A stretch of DNA of 64,000 nucleotides from Marivirga tractuosa DSM 4126 (lineage in GTDB: Bacteria; Bacteroidota; Bacteroidia; Cytophagales; Cyclobacteriaceae). Positions within the stretch are counted from its first letter, which is position 1. Each line of letters starts with the position of its first letter. A program made the translations under genes and the position numbers. Positions 42,671 through 51,561 of this stretch are shown one piece after another. The stretch spans positions 930,001 to 994,000 of the forward strand of contig NC_014759.1 in NCBI RefSeq assembly GCF_000183425.1, written 5' to 3'. A model generated the notes under the pieces. It saw nothing but the letters and a program-made list of their open reading frames with translations. It searched no databases and was not told where the DNA came from.

Positions 42671-43395
42671 ATTTCTTCCAATAATTTCATTTCAAACAAA
42701 TCTGCTATATGCTGTTTCAATTTAATGCTAACCTCCTGCATATCTAGCTTTTCACCTAATTCCGCTTCCATTGAGGTGACAGCCTTATCATCAATTCCAC
42801 ATGGAATAATATTCTTAAAATAATTTAAATCAGTATTCACATTAAATGCAAAACCATGCATGGTTACCCATCTGCTTGACTTCACTCCCAAAGCACATAT
42901 TTTTCTAGGATTTTGTGCATCTTCTTCATAATCAATCCACACTCCTGTTAAGCCTTTAATTCTTCCCGATTCAATTCCATAATCCATCAAAGTAAGGATT
43001 ACAGCCTCTTCTAGTAATCTTAAATATTTATGGATATCCGTAAAGAAATTATCTAAATCAATAATAGGGTAACCTACGATTTGTCCAGGTCCATGATAAG
43101 TAATATCTCCTCCCCGATTAATTTTATAATAAGTTGCCTGTTTTTCTTTCAATCCATTTTCATCAAGCAGTAGATTGTCTTCAGATCCACTTTTACCTAA
43201 TGTATAAACATGTGGATGCTCCAAAAAAATAAGGTAATTCGGTGTTATCTTTTGATCTTTCTCCTCAATTTTCCTATTAGCCGTCTTAATTTCGATCGTT
43301 TTAAAGAATAATTCTTCCTGATAATCCCAAGCTTCCTTGTAATCCATCAAGCCTAAAGAAAGGAATTGAGTCTCTTTATTTATTCTATAGTTCAC
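42667..43395 (-). CDS. lipB: Octanoyltransferase LipB
   Basis: 242 residues, typical. RGGDITYHGPGQIVGYPIIDL near 94-114 is the signature. Catalytic Lys165 lies in KICALGVK and catalytic Cys199 in IIPCGIDDKAVTS. It transfers octanoyl from acyl carrier protein to the lipoyl domains of E2/GcvH subunits; LipA then inserts sulphur. It overlaps the upstream isomerase gene by 4 nt and the downstream unknown by 4 nt, forming one operon. Confidence 0.95.
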   Translation of the reverse strand: MNYRINKETQFLSLGLMDYKEAWDYQEELFFKTIEIKTANRKIEEKDQKITPNYLIFLEHPHVYTLGKSGSEDNLLLDENGLKEKQATYYKINRGGDITYHGPGQIVGYPIIDLDNFFTDIHKYLRLLEEAVILTLMDYGIESGRIKGLTGVWIDYEEDAQNPRKICALGVKSSRWVTMHGFAFNVNTDLNYFKNIIPCGIDDKAVTSMEAELGEKLDMQEVSIKLKQHIADLFEMKLLEEI

Positions 43396-44411
43396 GACTT
43401 CTCTGCTAATTTATTTTTTAAATAATCAATATTTTCAACAGGAAATGGATCAACTTGGTTTTCTTCAGCTAAATAAAAACTGATCCAGTCTACTAAATGA
43501 ATAAAATAGTATAATTGTTGCGTAAAGCTCTTGCCCTTTGCTTTTAACTCAATAATTTCTGCATGTTGCAAAATAATTGACTTACTAGCTTCCATCCTTT
43601 TCTGATTTTGGGGGTGATCAAAATCAGACCTCAATAAAATAGCTTTGCTTCTCGAAATATGATCCTCAGGAAACCTCCAACCAACTATTTCATTATGATT
43701 CAACTCAGGAAATACATGCGTATGAGATAGTTGCTTACTGTTTTCTGCTAATTGTTGCTGAAATCTTAAAACAGCTGGATAGAACTTTTGATCAGCATAA
43801 AGCAATGCATAGAAACTATGAATATTCTTGGCTAGTGTTTTAGCTTCAATTTGAATCTCTTCTTGAAATTCCATTAAGAGCTTACTACTATGTCCTATTT
43901 CTTCTTTAATATCAATACCTGGACATAGGCCAAGTTTTTGCAGCAACATTAAAATAGCAACAGAAGGATAAGCTAGACCCGCACGAGGACATTCTGCTTT
44001 TCCTGAAAAATTAAACTGAGGGAAATTTTCTTTATCTGATATTGCCTTTAATTTCCCACCAGTTGTGACCGAAAATATATGATCAGTCTGCTTTTTGGCT
44101 ATTTCTAAAACTGTTAAAGTTTCTTCTGTATTTCCACTGTAAGAGCAAGCAATAAATAAGGTTTTCTCATTTACCCAAAGTGGCAAATTATAACCTTGAA
44201 TCAAGGTTATTGGAATTTTACAGTAATCTTCCAGAATACTTTTCACAAGGTGAGCGCCAATACCTGAGCCTCCCATTCCGCTTATGGCAACATGGTGGAT
44301 TTGATCTTTTGGAAAGTCAGTAGCGTTAATTTGTTTTGTTAAATCCAACGCTTCTTTCAATTGCTCAGGAAAAGTTTTTATTAAATTTATCACAGTGAGG
44401 TTTAAATTCAT
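43392..44411 (-). CDS. Bifunctional phosphoglucose/phosphomannose isomerase (SIS domain)
   Basis: 339 residues with a SIS sugar-isomerase fold: SGMGGSGIGAHLVKS near 44-58, CSYSGNTEETL near 93-103 and the C-terminal NHNEIVGW near 232-239 carrying the active-site His and Glu. It matches the PGI/PMI group that interconverts glucose-6-P, mannose-6-P and fructose-6-P. The long phosphohexose mutase at 15.9 kb could supply the 1-phosphate step, but the genes are not linked. First gene of the lipB operon. Confidence 0.88.
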   Translation of the reverse strand: MNLNLTVINLIKTFPEQLKEALDLTKQINATDFPKDQIHHVAISGMGGSGIGAHLVKSILEDYCKIPITLIQGYNLPLWVNEKTLFIACSYSGNTEETLTVLEIAKKQTDHIFSVTTGGKLKAISDKENFPQFNFSGKAECPRAGLAYPSVAILMLLQKLGLCPGIDIKEEIGHSSKLLMEFQEEIQIEAKTLAKNIHSFYALLYADQKFYPAVLRFQQQLAENSKQLSHTHVFPELNHNEIVGWRFPEDHISRSKAILLRSDFDHPQNQKRMEASKSIILQHAEIIELKAKGKSFTQQLYYFIHLVDWISFYLAEENQVDPFPVENIDYLKNKLAEKS

Positions 44412-44453
44412 TTTATTAATTTACAAATATACTATCAGATTGATACCAAAAGA

Positions 44454-44801
44454 ATGAATACAAAAAAAATAGGCGACAAAGGCGAACATTTAGCCAATAA
44501 AATTATAGAATCTAAAGGCTATGAAATTTTGGAACGAAATTATCGATTTAAAAGATGTGAAATTGACATTATTGCTTTACATAATAACTTGTTAATTTTT
44601 ATTGAAGTTAAATCATTACATTCTTTTACTCATGGTTACCCTGAAGAACGAGTAAATCAGGCAAAAATAGCTAAAATAATGGAAGCTGCCGAAAACTATA
44701 TCTATTCAATTAACTGGCAAAAAGATATTCGTTTTGATATTCTCAGTATCAATTTGAATGAACCCGAAAAACACCTTCATATTGAAGATGCATTTTATTA
44801 G
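44454..44801 (+). CDS. YraN family (UPF0102) nuclease-fold protein
   Basis: 115 residues, typical. The PD-(D/E)xK-like core is visible as GEHLANKIIESKGYEILERNYR near 10-31, EIDIIA near 37-42 and IEVKS near 50-54, providing Glu/Asp, Asp and Glu-Lys. The family is thought to act on DNA, and in many bacteria is linked to DNA uptake or recombination genes; this is not established. It is divergent from the isomerase gene and ends 1 nt before the convergent glycosyltransferase stop. Confidence 0.9.
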   Translation: MNTKKIGDKGEHLANKIIESKGYEILERNYRFKRCEIDIIALHNNLLIFIEVKSLHSFTHGYPEERVNQAKIAKIMEAAENYIYSINWQKDIRFDILSINLNEPEKHLHIEDAFY

Positions 44802-44802
44802 T

Positions 44803-45822
44803 CTAGGGCAACCAAAAATCAAAAATTATCTTATTCATACAATTGAAATGACCTTTAGGGCACTTCTGATAACCAATTTTTGAACAAGGTCTGCAGTTAA
44901 CTTTTGTATTCTCCAGAATTGTAAATTTGGTTTTGTAAGGATACATCCCAAACATTGGAATTGTATTACCCCAAATGCAAAATATATTCTTTTTGAAAGC
45001 AGCTGCAATATGCATCAAACCTGTGTCATGAGTAAAAACATAAGTAGCGTTTTTCACTAATGAAGCAGATTGATTCAAGTTAAATTTTCCGCAAGCATTG
45101 AATATTTTAGCCTTTTTACCCATTTCAGATAGCTTTTCTTCATATGGAGCAGAATTTTCTGTCTGCTGAAAAAACTTTTCTACCTTCTCTCCCATTTCAG
45201 TATCTTCTGGCCCTCCTACTAAAACAATCGGTTTATTGATCTTGTCACACAGCTCAACCATTCTTTTGAAAGGTAGCTTCTTAGTATTGTGCTGAGCACC
45301 AATCACATAAGCCACATATTCTTTTTGATGAGTCTCCGGTAACCAATCGTTTTCTACTTCATCCTTTTCAGGAATAAAATAATCAAGTCCAAACTGATCT
45401 TTCTTCACACCTAATGCTGAAGCAGCAGCCATGTAACGATCCACTATATGCTGATTAGGCAACTTATTAACTTTCATGTTTACCATCAGCCACTTTTCCC
45501 AGTTCAATTTATCAAATGAATTTGAAGGTACATTCAATCTTAATTTGATGATCTTAGTGCGTAAATTATTGTGAAGATCAACTATGTAGTCAAAATTTTC
45601 AACTTTCAAAGCAGAAACCAACTCGTTTAAGCTATCATCCAACTTATGGACTTTATCCACGTAAGGATTGTTTTCAACTATATTAGCATAGGCCTTTTTT
45701 GTACCGTAATGCACTTCAACATCAGAAAGTTGTAATTTAATTGCCCTGATTACTGGAGTAGTCAAAACAATATCTCCAATTGAGGAAAATCTTAAGATGA
45801 GGACTTTTTTAACTTTTTTCAA
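44803..45822 (-). CDS. Glycosyltransferase family 9 (heptosyltransferase-like)
   Basis: 339 residues, GT-B fold. The N-terminus KKVLILRFSSIGDIVLTTP and the motif FTHDTGLMHIAAAF near 260-273 are characteristic of ADP-heptose:LPS heptosyltransferases. Four cysteines near the C-terminus (about 310-328, NCRPCSKIGYQKCPKGHFNC) may bind metal; they are common in Bacteroidota GT9 enzymes. It acts in LPS core or O-antigen synthesis. It begins 3 nt after the PolX gene end on the same strand. Confidence 0.9.
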   Translation of the reverse strand: MKKVKKVLILRFSSIGDIVLTTPVIRAIKLQLSDVEVHYGTKKAYANIVENNPYVDKVHKLDDSLNELVSALKVENFDYIVDLHNNLRTKIIKLRLNVPSNSFDKLNWEKWLMVNMKVNKLPNQHIVDRYMAAASALGVKKDQFGLDYFIPEKDEVENDWLPETHQKEYVAYVIGAQHNTKKLPFKRMVELCDKINKPIVLVGGPEDTEMGEKVEKFFQQTENSAPYEEKLSEMGKKAKIFNACGKFNLNQSASLVKNATYVFTHDTGLMHIAAAFKKNIFCIWGNTIPMFGMYPYKTKFTILENTKVNCRPCSKIGYQKCPKGHFNCMNKIIFDFWLP

Positions 45823-45825
45823 ATT

Positions 45826-47538
45826 CTATATTTTTGATAATGCTGACTTCTTACGGTCTTCAAAATATTGTGATATTTCATCTAAGCTTTTGGCGTTAAG
45901 TGTTTCTTGAGCAGTTAGTCCTGCTTTTCGGCCAATGCAGAGGCCATAATACATGTCGTGATAGCCAATTGTTTCGTGGGCATCAGGATTTATTGAAATT
46001 TGCACTCCTTGATCGAGCGCATACCTTACATATCTCCAGTCTAAATCCAACCGCCAAGGGTGAGCATTAATTTCGATCACCACACCGTATTCTGCACAAG
46101 CATCTATTACAGCTTTATGATTTATAGGATAGCCTTTTCTCTGTAACAATAACCTGCCAGTGGGATGTCCTAAAATGGTAGTAAATGGATTGGCAATTGC
46201 ATTTAGCAATCGATTGGTGGCTGTTTTTTCATCCATATTTAATGGAGAATGAATGGATGACACCACAAAATCAAAGCTTTCCATTACCTCATTGGCATAA
46301 TCTAATGAACCATCATTCAAAATATCAGATTCAATTCCTTTGAAGATTTTAAAAGGCGCTAATTTTTCATTTAGTACATCTATTTCCTCATGCTGCTTTT
46401 TAATCCTGAATTCCTGCAATCCATTAGCATAAGAAGCTGTTTTACTATGATCACTTATTCCTAAATATTCATAGCCCAAATCCTTACAATACTGAGCCAT
46501 TTCCTCCAAAGAATTTTTACCATCACTGTAAGTACTATGATTATGTAAAATTCCTTTTAAATCATCCATTTCAAGCAGTTTTGGAATTGCATTTTCCTTA
46601 GCCCAATCTAGTTCCCATAAGCCTTCCCTAAGCTCAGGCACTATATAGGGAAAGCCAGCTGCTTCATAAATTTCTTCCTCAGAACCAAATTGCTTTTGCT
46701 TTAAGATATGACTAAATGACTCGTCTTTTCGTAATTCAGCATTAAGATGATTAGGATGTGCAGTAGTCTTAAACAATTCATTAACAAATTGTTCCGTTGA
46801 GGTGAAGATGATGTTGATCTCAGCCTTCAAGGCTTTATAATTGAATTTCAAACTAAGGGGGCCAGAATTTTTCTTATCGAGTACAAAACCTTCATTTTTG
46901 GATATGTACTGAATGATTTTTGCTTTATTTTCAGTTGCAACCAATATTTCTACTGGTTTTATAACTTCCAGTTTTCTCCTGGTATCAGAAGTTATAGAGA
47001 CTTTATTTACTCCGTCTATAGATCTTAAATCCTTAATAATCTTATCAGCTAATTTTTCTGCCTCTCTATAATGAATAAAGCCTCGCATACTCAATTTAAA
47101 CTCAACTGCTTCTTGCAGTTTAACTTGCGTTTTATCGCCAAATCCCTTCAATGCCGCTATTTTATTTTCTTTGCAGGCAATTAGTAGATCTTCCAAACTT
47201 TCAATTCCTAACTTTTCCCAGATGAGTTTAATTTTCTTTGGACCGAAACCGCTCAACTGCATCATTTCCAAAATTCCTTCAGGTGTTTTGGCGCTTAAAT
47301 CATCAAAAAACTCGAATGAACCTTGCTCATTTATTTGATAAATAGACTGAGCCAAACTTTTCCCTACTCCCTCAATTTCTTGAAGTTCATTTAGATCCAT
47401 TACAGCCAAGCTTTGATTATATCTTTCAAGACTGTTAACTGCGCTCTGATAAGATTTTACTTTAAAATCATTCTCACCATGCAACTCCATAAGCTTGGCA
47501 GTGCTCTTTAAAATTCTTATTATTTGTTTATTTTCCAA
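45826..47538 (-). CDS. PolX-type DNA polymerase X / PHP domain protein with degenerate polymerase site
   Basis: 570 residues. Helix-hairpin-helix/8-kDa domains (about 1-150), polymerase-X palm and thumb (about 155-320) and a PHP domain (about 327-565) follow the PolX order. In the PHP domain the metal motifs are HNHSTYSDG (332-340), ISDHS (361-365), SSIHSP and PDAHE, so 3'-5' exonuclease or phosphoesterase activity is likely. In the palm the usual G-S-x-R-R-G...D-I-D-I-L is SDTRRKLE...PVEIL (184-199), and the third Asp position is AE (239-240). The polymerase active site therefore looks dead or altered. Alternative name: PHP domain-containing protein, helix-hairpin-helix type. Confidence 0.85.
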   Translation of the reverse strand: MENKQIIRILKSTAKLMELHGENDFKVKSYQSAVNSLERYNQSLAVMDLNELQEIEGVGKSLAQSIYQINEQGSFEFFDDLSAKTPEGILEMMQLSGFGPKKIKLIWEKLGIESLEDLLIACKENKIAALKGFGDKTQVKLQEAVEFKLSMRGFIHYREAEKLADKIIKDLRSIDGVNKVSITSDTRRKLEVIKPVEILVATENKAKIIQYISKNEGFVLDKKNSGPLSLKFNYKALKAEINIIFTSTEQFVNELFKTTAHPNHLNAELRKDESFSHILKQKQFGSEEEIYEAAGFPYIVPELREGLWELDWAKENAIPKLLEMDDLKGILHNHSTYSDGKNSLEEMAQYCKDLGYEYLGISDHSKTASYANGLQEFRIKKQHEEIDVLNEKLAPFKIFKGIESDILNDGSLDYANEVMESFDFVVSSIHSPLNMDEKTATNRLLNAIANPFTTILGHPTGRLLLQRKGYPINHKAVIDACAEYGVVIEINAHPWRLDLDWRYVRYALDQGVQISINPDAHETIGYHDMYYGLCIGRKAGLTAQETLNAKSLDEISQYFEDRKKSALSKI

Positions 47539-47742
47539 AGCTTCTTGATTTTTCGTAAAATTAAAGGATATATTGAGAAGGATAATGGATTGATTATGTA
47601 TTTTTTTTGTTTAACAATTGAGTTGAACTTATGTTATACGTACACTAGTGAAAATAAAACGATCTTGACGAATTTTTTTTTGAAGAGCAATAAGCATTTA
47701 AGAAATAAGATTAAAAGAACCATAAAAACTGTTACAACCAAT

Positions 47743-49269
47743 ATGAACTTGAAATTTCTCTTAAGCTTTTTAATACTTTTAGTGACCTGGCCAGCTCTAG
47801 CACAAATTTCACAACCATTAAGGTATGAAATTGAAATTGATAATTCTTATGACGAGTACAATATCGTTTCGGCAGAAGAAAATGGACTTTTTCTATTTAA
47901 AGAATTGCAAGAAAAATCAACCTTTAAAGAACTACATTGGCAGATTATAAGACTGGATACCTCTTTACAAGAAACTAGCAGAAGGGAAGTCATAATTGAT
48001 AGTAAATTTACATTTAAAGGCTACAGTTATGCAGACGATCAGTTAGTGTTGCTTTTCCAAGAAGGTTACGAATTTGCAAAAGACTTGTTATTCATTACGT
48101 TTTCAATAAGAGGAAATTCTTTCCAATCTTATTTGTATGAGAATTTAGTTCCTATTCAGTTAACTGAATTTGAAGCCAAAAATGATGCAGTCATCTTTGG
48201 TGGTAATGTCAATATGCGAACAGTTGTTATGGTGTATAACTTCACTGCTAGAAAAGGAGTGGTTCTGCCTGGTTTTTACAATGACAGAAGTAGTTTATTA
48301 CAAATTTCCACTGATACTAAAGACGATTACTTCAGGGTAATAACTTCTGATAGAATGCCTAATAAGAGGTTTGGAATTTCAGTGAGAGCCTATAGCACTA
48401 TGGGCGAACAAATTTTCACCGACCAACTGATTGCAAAAGAAGATCTAAGTTTGACTGATGGTAGGATCGTAAATAGTAGCGAAGGAGGTAATTTACTAGC
48501 TGGCACTTATTCGGCTAATAAAAGAATAGAGACATCAAGAGGGATTTTCGTAGCGGATTTCAATAAAGTAAGTCAAAACCAAATCAACTATTACAATTAT
48601 GGTGAGCTGGAAAATTTTTTCAATTACATGAGGGAAAGAAAAAAAGAAAGAATACTTAAAAGAATTGCCAGAAAAAAAGTAAAAGGAAGAAAACTCAGGT
48701 TTAGCTACCGCTTATTTGTGCAAGACATTATCAAGCAGAACAATGAAAATATATTGATTGGTGAAGCTTATTACCCTACTTATACCAATCGACAAAGAGG
48801 CTTCGATCCATACACTATGAGTGCCTCTTATTCCCATGGTGGAAGTTCAGTGCAAGCTTTTGACGGGTATAAATATACTCATGCGGTTATCATGGCTTTT
48901 GATAATAATGGAAAACTACTGTGGGACAACAGCTTCGAAATCAACGATCTTAAAAGTTTCAATTTAGAAGAACATGTTCATTTAGCCTTTTTAGAAAATG
49001 AAATTGTGATGTTGTATTTATATAATCAACACTTAAAAATAAAGGTCATTAAAAACAATGAAATTGTAGAGGGAAAATACACGGAAGAATTAAGACTAAT
49101 GTATGAAAATGATGAAATAAGAGCTAATGATGAGGATTTAGAAGGTTTAGAACATTGGTATGGAAATAATTTTTATGCACATGGAGTAAATAGGGTCAAA
49201 AATCTAAGGGATGCAAATATTAAATTGAACAGAAAAGTATTTTTTATCAATAAAATCGTGGTCAAATAA
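47743..49269 (+). CDS. Exported protein of unknown function
   Basis: 508 residues from the ATG at 47743; upstream in-frame sequence to 47524 is AT-rich and has no conserved character. Signal peptide ends ALAQ (about 21). The mature protein is rich in beta segments with repeated D-x-N and aromatic residues, suggesting a beta-propeller-like or sandwich fold. A basic patch (ERKKERILKRIARKKVKGR, about 300-320) is striking. No family recognised. It is divergent from the PolX gene; pyrR follows 31 nt later from its own promoter. Confidence 0.7.
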   Translation: MNLKFLLSFLILLVTWPALAQISQPLRYEIEIDNSYDEYNIVSAEENGLFLFKELQEKSTFKELHWQIIRLDTSLQETSRREVIIDSKFTFKGYSYADDQLVLLFQEGYEFAKDLLFITFSIRGNSFQSYLYENLVPIQLTEFEAKNDAVIFGGNVNMRTVVMVYNFTARKGVVLPGFYNDRSSLLQISTDTKDDYFRVITSDRMPNKRFGISVRAYSTMGEQIFTDQLIAKEDLSLTDGRIVNSSEGGNLLAGTYSANKRIETSRGIFVADFNKVSQNQINYYNYGELENFFNYMRERKKERILKRIARKKVKGRKLRFSYRLFVQDIIKQNNENILIGEAYYPTYTNRQRGFDPYTMSASYSHGGSSVQAFDGYKYTHAVIMAFDNNGKLLWDNSFEINDLKSFNLEEHVHLAFLENEIVMLYLYNQHLKIKVIKNNEIVEGKYTEELRLMYENDEIRANDEDLEGLEHWYGNNFYAHGVNRVKNLRDANIKLNRKVFFINKIVVK

Positions 49270-49282
49270 ATAGCTAGTTTAC

Positions 49283-49290
49283 TATCTTTG
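49283..49290 (+). promoter_or_regulatory. Candidate -7 element for pyrR-pyrB
   Basis: TATCTTTG (TAnnTTTG) only 10 nt before the pyrR ATG, giving an almost leaderless transcript. No attenuator-like hairpin or PyrR-binding leader fits in such a short space. Confidence 0.5.
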
Positions 49291-49300
49291 CCCCAGCGCC

Positions 49301-49846
49301 ATGGAAAAACGTTTAATTTTAGATACCGACCTCTTGCAAATTACCATTAACAGGTTAGTGGAAGAATTGATTGAAAACCACAAAGATTTTCAAAACACGG
49401 TTTTAATTGGGCTGCAACCTAGGGGAGTTTTCTTAGCACAAAGAATACAAAAAAGATTAAACGAGCGCTTAAATAAAGAACTTCCTCTCGGATTGTTAGA
49501 CACCACCTTCTACCGTGATGATTTCAGGAGAAGAGACACTCCGATTAAAGCAAATGCCACCGATATCCCCTTCATAATTGAAGACAAAAAAGTTATTTTG
49601 ATTGATGATGTGCTATTCACTGGTAGAACAGTAAGAGCCGCTCTAGATGCAATGATTGCATTCGGAAGACCCAAACTAGTTGAACTTCTAACCTTCATCG
49701 ATCGGAAATACACGAGAGATTTACCTATTCAACCCGATTATGTTGGACAAAGAGTGAATACCATAAAAACTCAGCGAGTACTTGTAGAATGGACAGACCA
49801 AGGTGCTGAAAATGATAAAATCTGGTTAGTGACAAAAGAAGAATAA
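49301..49846 (+). CDS. pyrR: Bifunctional pyr operon regulator / uracil phosphoribosyltransferase PyrR
   Basis: 181 residues. The PRPP-binding motif VILIDDVLFTGRTVRAALDA is near 103-122, typical of type I phosphoribosyltransferases. In many bacteria PyrR controls pyr mRNA by attenuation. Here the promoter sits so close to the start that attenuation in its own leader is not possible, so it may serve mainly as an uracil phosphoribosyltransferase or regulate elsewhere. Its stop codon shares a base with the pyrB start. Confidence 0.92.
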   Translation: MEKRLILDTDLLQITINRLVEELIENHKDFQNTVLIGLQPRGVFLAQRIQKRLNERLNKELPLGLLDTTFYRDDFRRRDTPIKANATDIPFIIEDKKVILIDDVLFTGRTVRAALDAMIAFGRPKLVELLTFIDRKYTRDLPIQPDYVGQRVNTIKTQRVLVEWTDQGAENDKIWLVTKEE

Positions 49847-50775
49847 TGACAAATTTAAGTGTAAATCATTTATTGGGTATCAAAGACTTAACAGAAGAAG
49901 ATATTCAATTGATTTTTCAAACTGCCGACCACTTCAAAGAAGTTATTAATAGACCCATTAAAAAAGTCCCATCGCTAAGAGATATAACCATAGCCAATAT
50001 ATTCTTTGAAAATTCAACTAGAACAAAATTATCGTTCGAATTGGCTGAAAAAAGACTATCGGCAGATGTCGTAAATTTCTCTTCTTCTAATAGCTCTGTT
50101 AAAAAAGGAGAAACTTTATTAGATACAGTCAACAATATTCTTTCCATGAAAGTGGATATGGTAGTCATGCGACATTCAAGCCCAGGAGCTGCGCATTTCC
50201 TTTCAAGACACATTAATGCGAATATAGTAAACGCAGGCGATGGCACTCATGAACATCCAACTCAGGCTCTTTTAGATACTTACTCCATAAGAGAGCAAAT
50301 TCAGGAAATCAAAGGAAAAAAAGTTGCAATCATCGGGGACATCTTACACTCAAGAGTCGCATTATCAAATATTTACGCCTTAAAAAAGCTGGGTGCCGAG
50401 GTTATGGTTTGCGGTCCAGCAACCCTATTACCAAAGTATATTTCAGATTTAGGAGTCAAAACTAGCTGGGATGTGAAAGAAGCTTTAGAATGGTGTGATG
50501 TTGCCAATATTCTACGAATTCAATTAGAAAGACAGCAATTAAAATACTTCCCTTCTTTAAGAGAATATTCGCTCTATTATGGTGTTGACAGGAAGTTATT
50601 AGACAGTATCGGTAAAGAAATTATCGTAATGCATCCAGGACCGATCAATAGAGGGGTGGAAATTAGTAGTGATGTGGCAGATTCTAAGCAATCAATTATT
50701 CTAAATCAAGTAGAAAATGGAGTGGCTATTAGAATGGCTGTACTTTATTTATTGGCACAAAAAAGACAGAATTAA
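49846..50775 (+). CDS. pyrB: Aspartate carbamoyltransferase catalytic subunit
   Basis: 309 residues, typical of the catalytic subunit. ENSTRTKLSFELAEKRL near 50-66 is the carbamoyl-phosphate loop; MRHSSPGAAHFL near 104-115 and HPGPINRGVEI near 262-272 are also characteristic. It makes N-carbamoyl-aspartate in pyrimidine synthesis. No pyrI regulatory subunit adjoins it. It is coupled to pyrR by a shared base (TAATG). Its end is convergent, overlapping by 4 nt, with the first small paralogue. Confidence 0.95.
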   Translation: MTNLSVNHLLGIKDLTEEDIQLIFQTADHFKEVINRPIKKVPSLRDITIANIFFENSTRTKLSFELAEKRLSADVVNFSSSNSSVKKGETLLDTVNNILSMKVDMVVMRHSSPGAAHFLSRHINANIVNAGDGTHEHPTQALLDTYSIREQIQEIKGKKVAIIGDILHSRVALSNIYALKKLGAEVMVCGPATLLPKYISDLGVKTSWDVKEALEWCDVANILRIQLERQQLKYFPSLREYSLYYGVDRKLLDSIGKEIIVMHPGPINRGVEISSDVADSKQSIILNQVENGVAIRMAVLYLLAQKRQN

Positions 50776-51062
50776 GATTCTGCCTGAAGTATAAATTCCG
50801 TTAACTCTTGGTTTGCACTTGGACCAAAGCCATCAGCAATTGTTCCTTTTTTACCAGATGAGGTTGTAATTTGATATAATATTGATAAATCGTCAGGATT
50901 TGATTTCCCTTCAAATCTGTATTCTTTTATTTCAGTTATATCTTCTTTTTCAAATGAGTCATTTTCAGTCTTTAATTTCCCACCTTCAAAGAAAAAATCT
51001 TCTGTAAATCCTTTATTTTTTAATTCCTCTATCTTTTCAGCTATTGTGTTCATTGAATCCAT
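50772..51062 (-). CDS. Small protein of unknown function, paralogue A
   Basis: 96 residues (possibly starting three codons later at 51053), no signal peptide. Residues 4-30 (NTIAEKIEELKNKGFTEDFF...) align with the adjacent 100-aa protein at I-A-x-K-I-x-E-L, a glycine, then F-x-F-E-x-G-x-L. The middle part is acidic, with several beta-prone segments after residue 40. No named domain. It is convergent with pyrB. Probably small cytoplasmic paralogues generated by tandem duplication. Confidence 0.7.
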   Translation of the reverse strand: MDSMNTIAEKIEELKNKGFTEDFFFEGGKLKTENDSFEKEDITEIKEYRFEGKSNPDDLSILYQITTSSGKKGTIADGFGPSANQELTEFILQAES

Positions 51063-51119
51063 AAACTATATTTTTGTTTATAGTTATCAACGGAACGAAT
51101 TAAAGATTGTTAAACAAAC

Positions 51120-51422
51120 TCAATCCTCTAAAGCTTCAAAATAATTGATCAATGGAAATTCACCAGTTGCATCCATAGTGTCAATGGCATAACCCAATTC
51201 ACCATCATTAGTCATAAAAGTGATTACTGCAGAGCCTTTATCTTCATATAAATATTCCGCTTCCACGGATACCTGCTCTGCAACATAGTGTTTCTCAATT
51301 TTAAGATCGTCTTCTTCTCTCCTTAAAACTAACTCACCATTTTCAAAAAGAAAATTATTGTTGTATCCATAATCAGATAACTCATTAATTTTAAAGGCGA
51401 TTTGTGGATTAAGATTTTGCAT
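51120..51422 (-). CDS. Small protein of unknown function, paralogue B
   Basis: 100 residues, no signal peptide. It shares the same opening helix and F-x-F-E-x-G-x-L segment as its neighbour 57 nt downstream, then diverges, and is more acidic at the C-terminus. Located upstream on the same strand, so paralogue A may be transcribed from this gene's promoter. Function unknown. Confidence 0.7.
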   Translation of the reverse strand: MQNLNPQIAFKINELSDYGYNNNFLFENGELVLRREEDDLKIEKHYVAEQVSVEAEYLYEDKGSAVITFMTNDGELGYAIDTMDATGEFPLINYFEALED

Positions 51423-51532
51423 TGCTTTCTTATTTAATTACAATACAAATAACGCCACTACATATCTTACAGTTCTTCTTAAAAGAATATGAATATTACA
51501 TACGTCACTTTTCAATGATGATTATAATTAAC

Positions 51533-51540
51533 TAACTTTG
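51533..51540 (+). promoter_or_regulatory. Candidate -7 element for the cystathionine beta-synthase gene
   Basis: TAACTTTG (TAnnTTTG), 21 nt before the ATG at 51562. Confidence 0.5.
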
Positions 51541-51561
51541 CGGAAAGCAAATAGATAAAAA

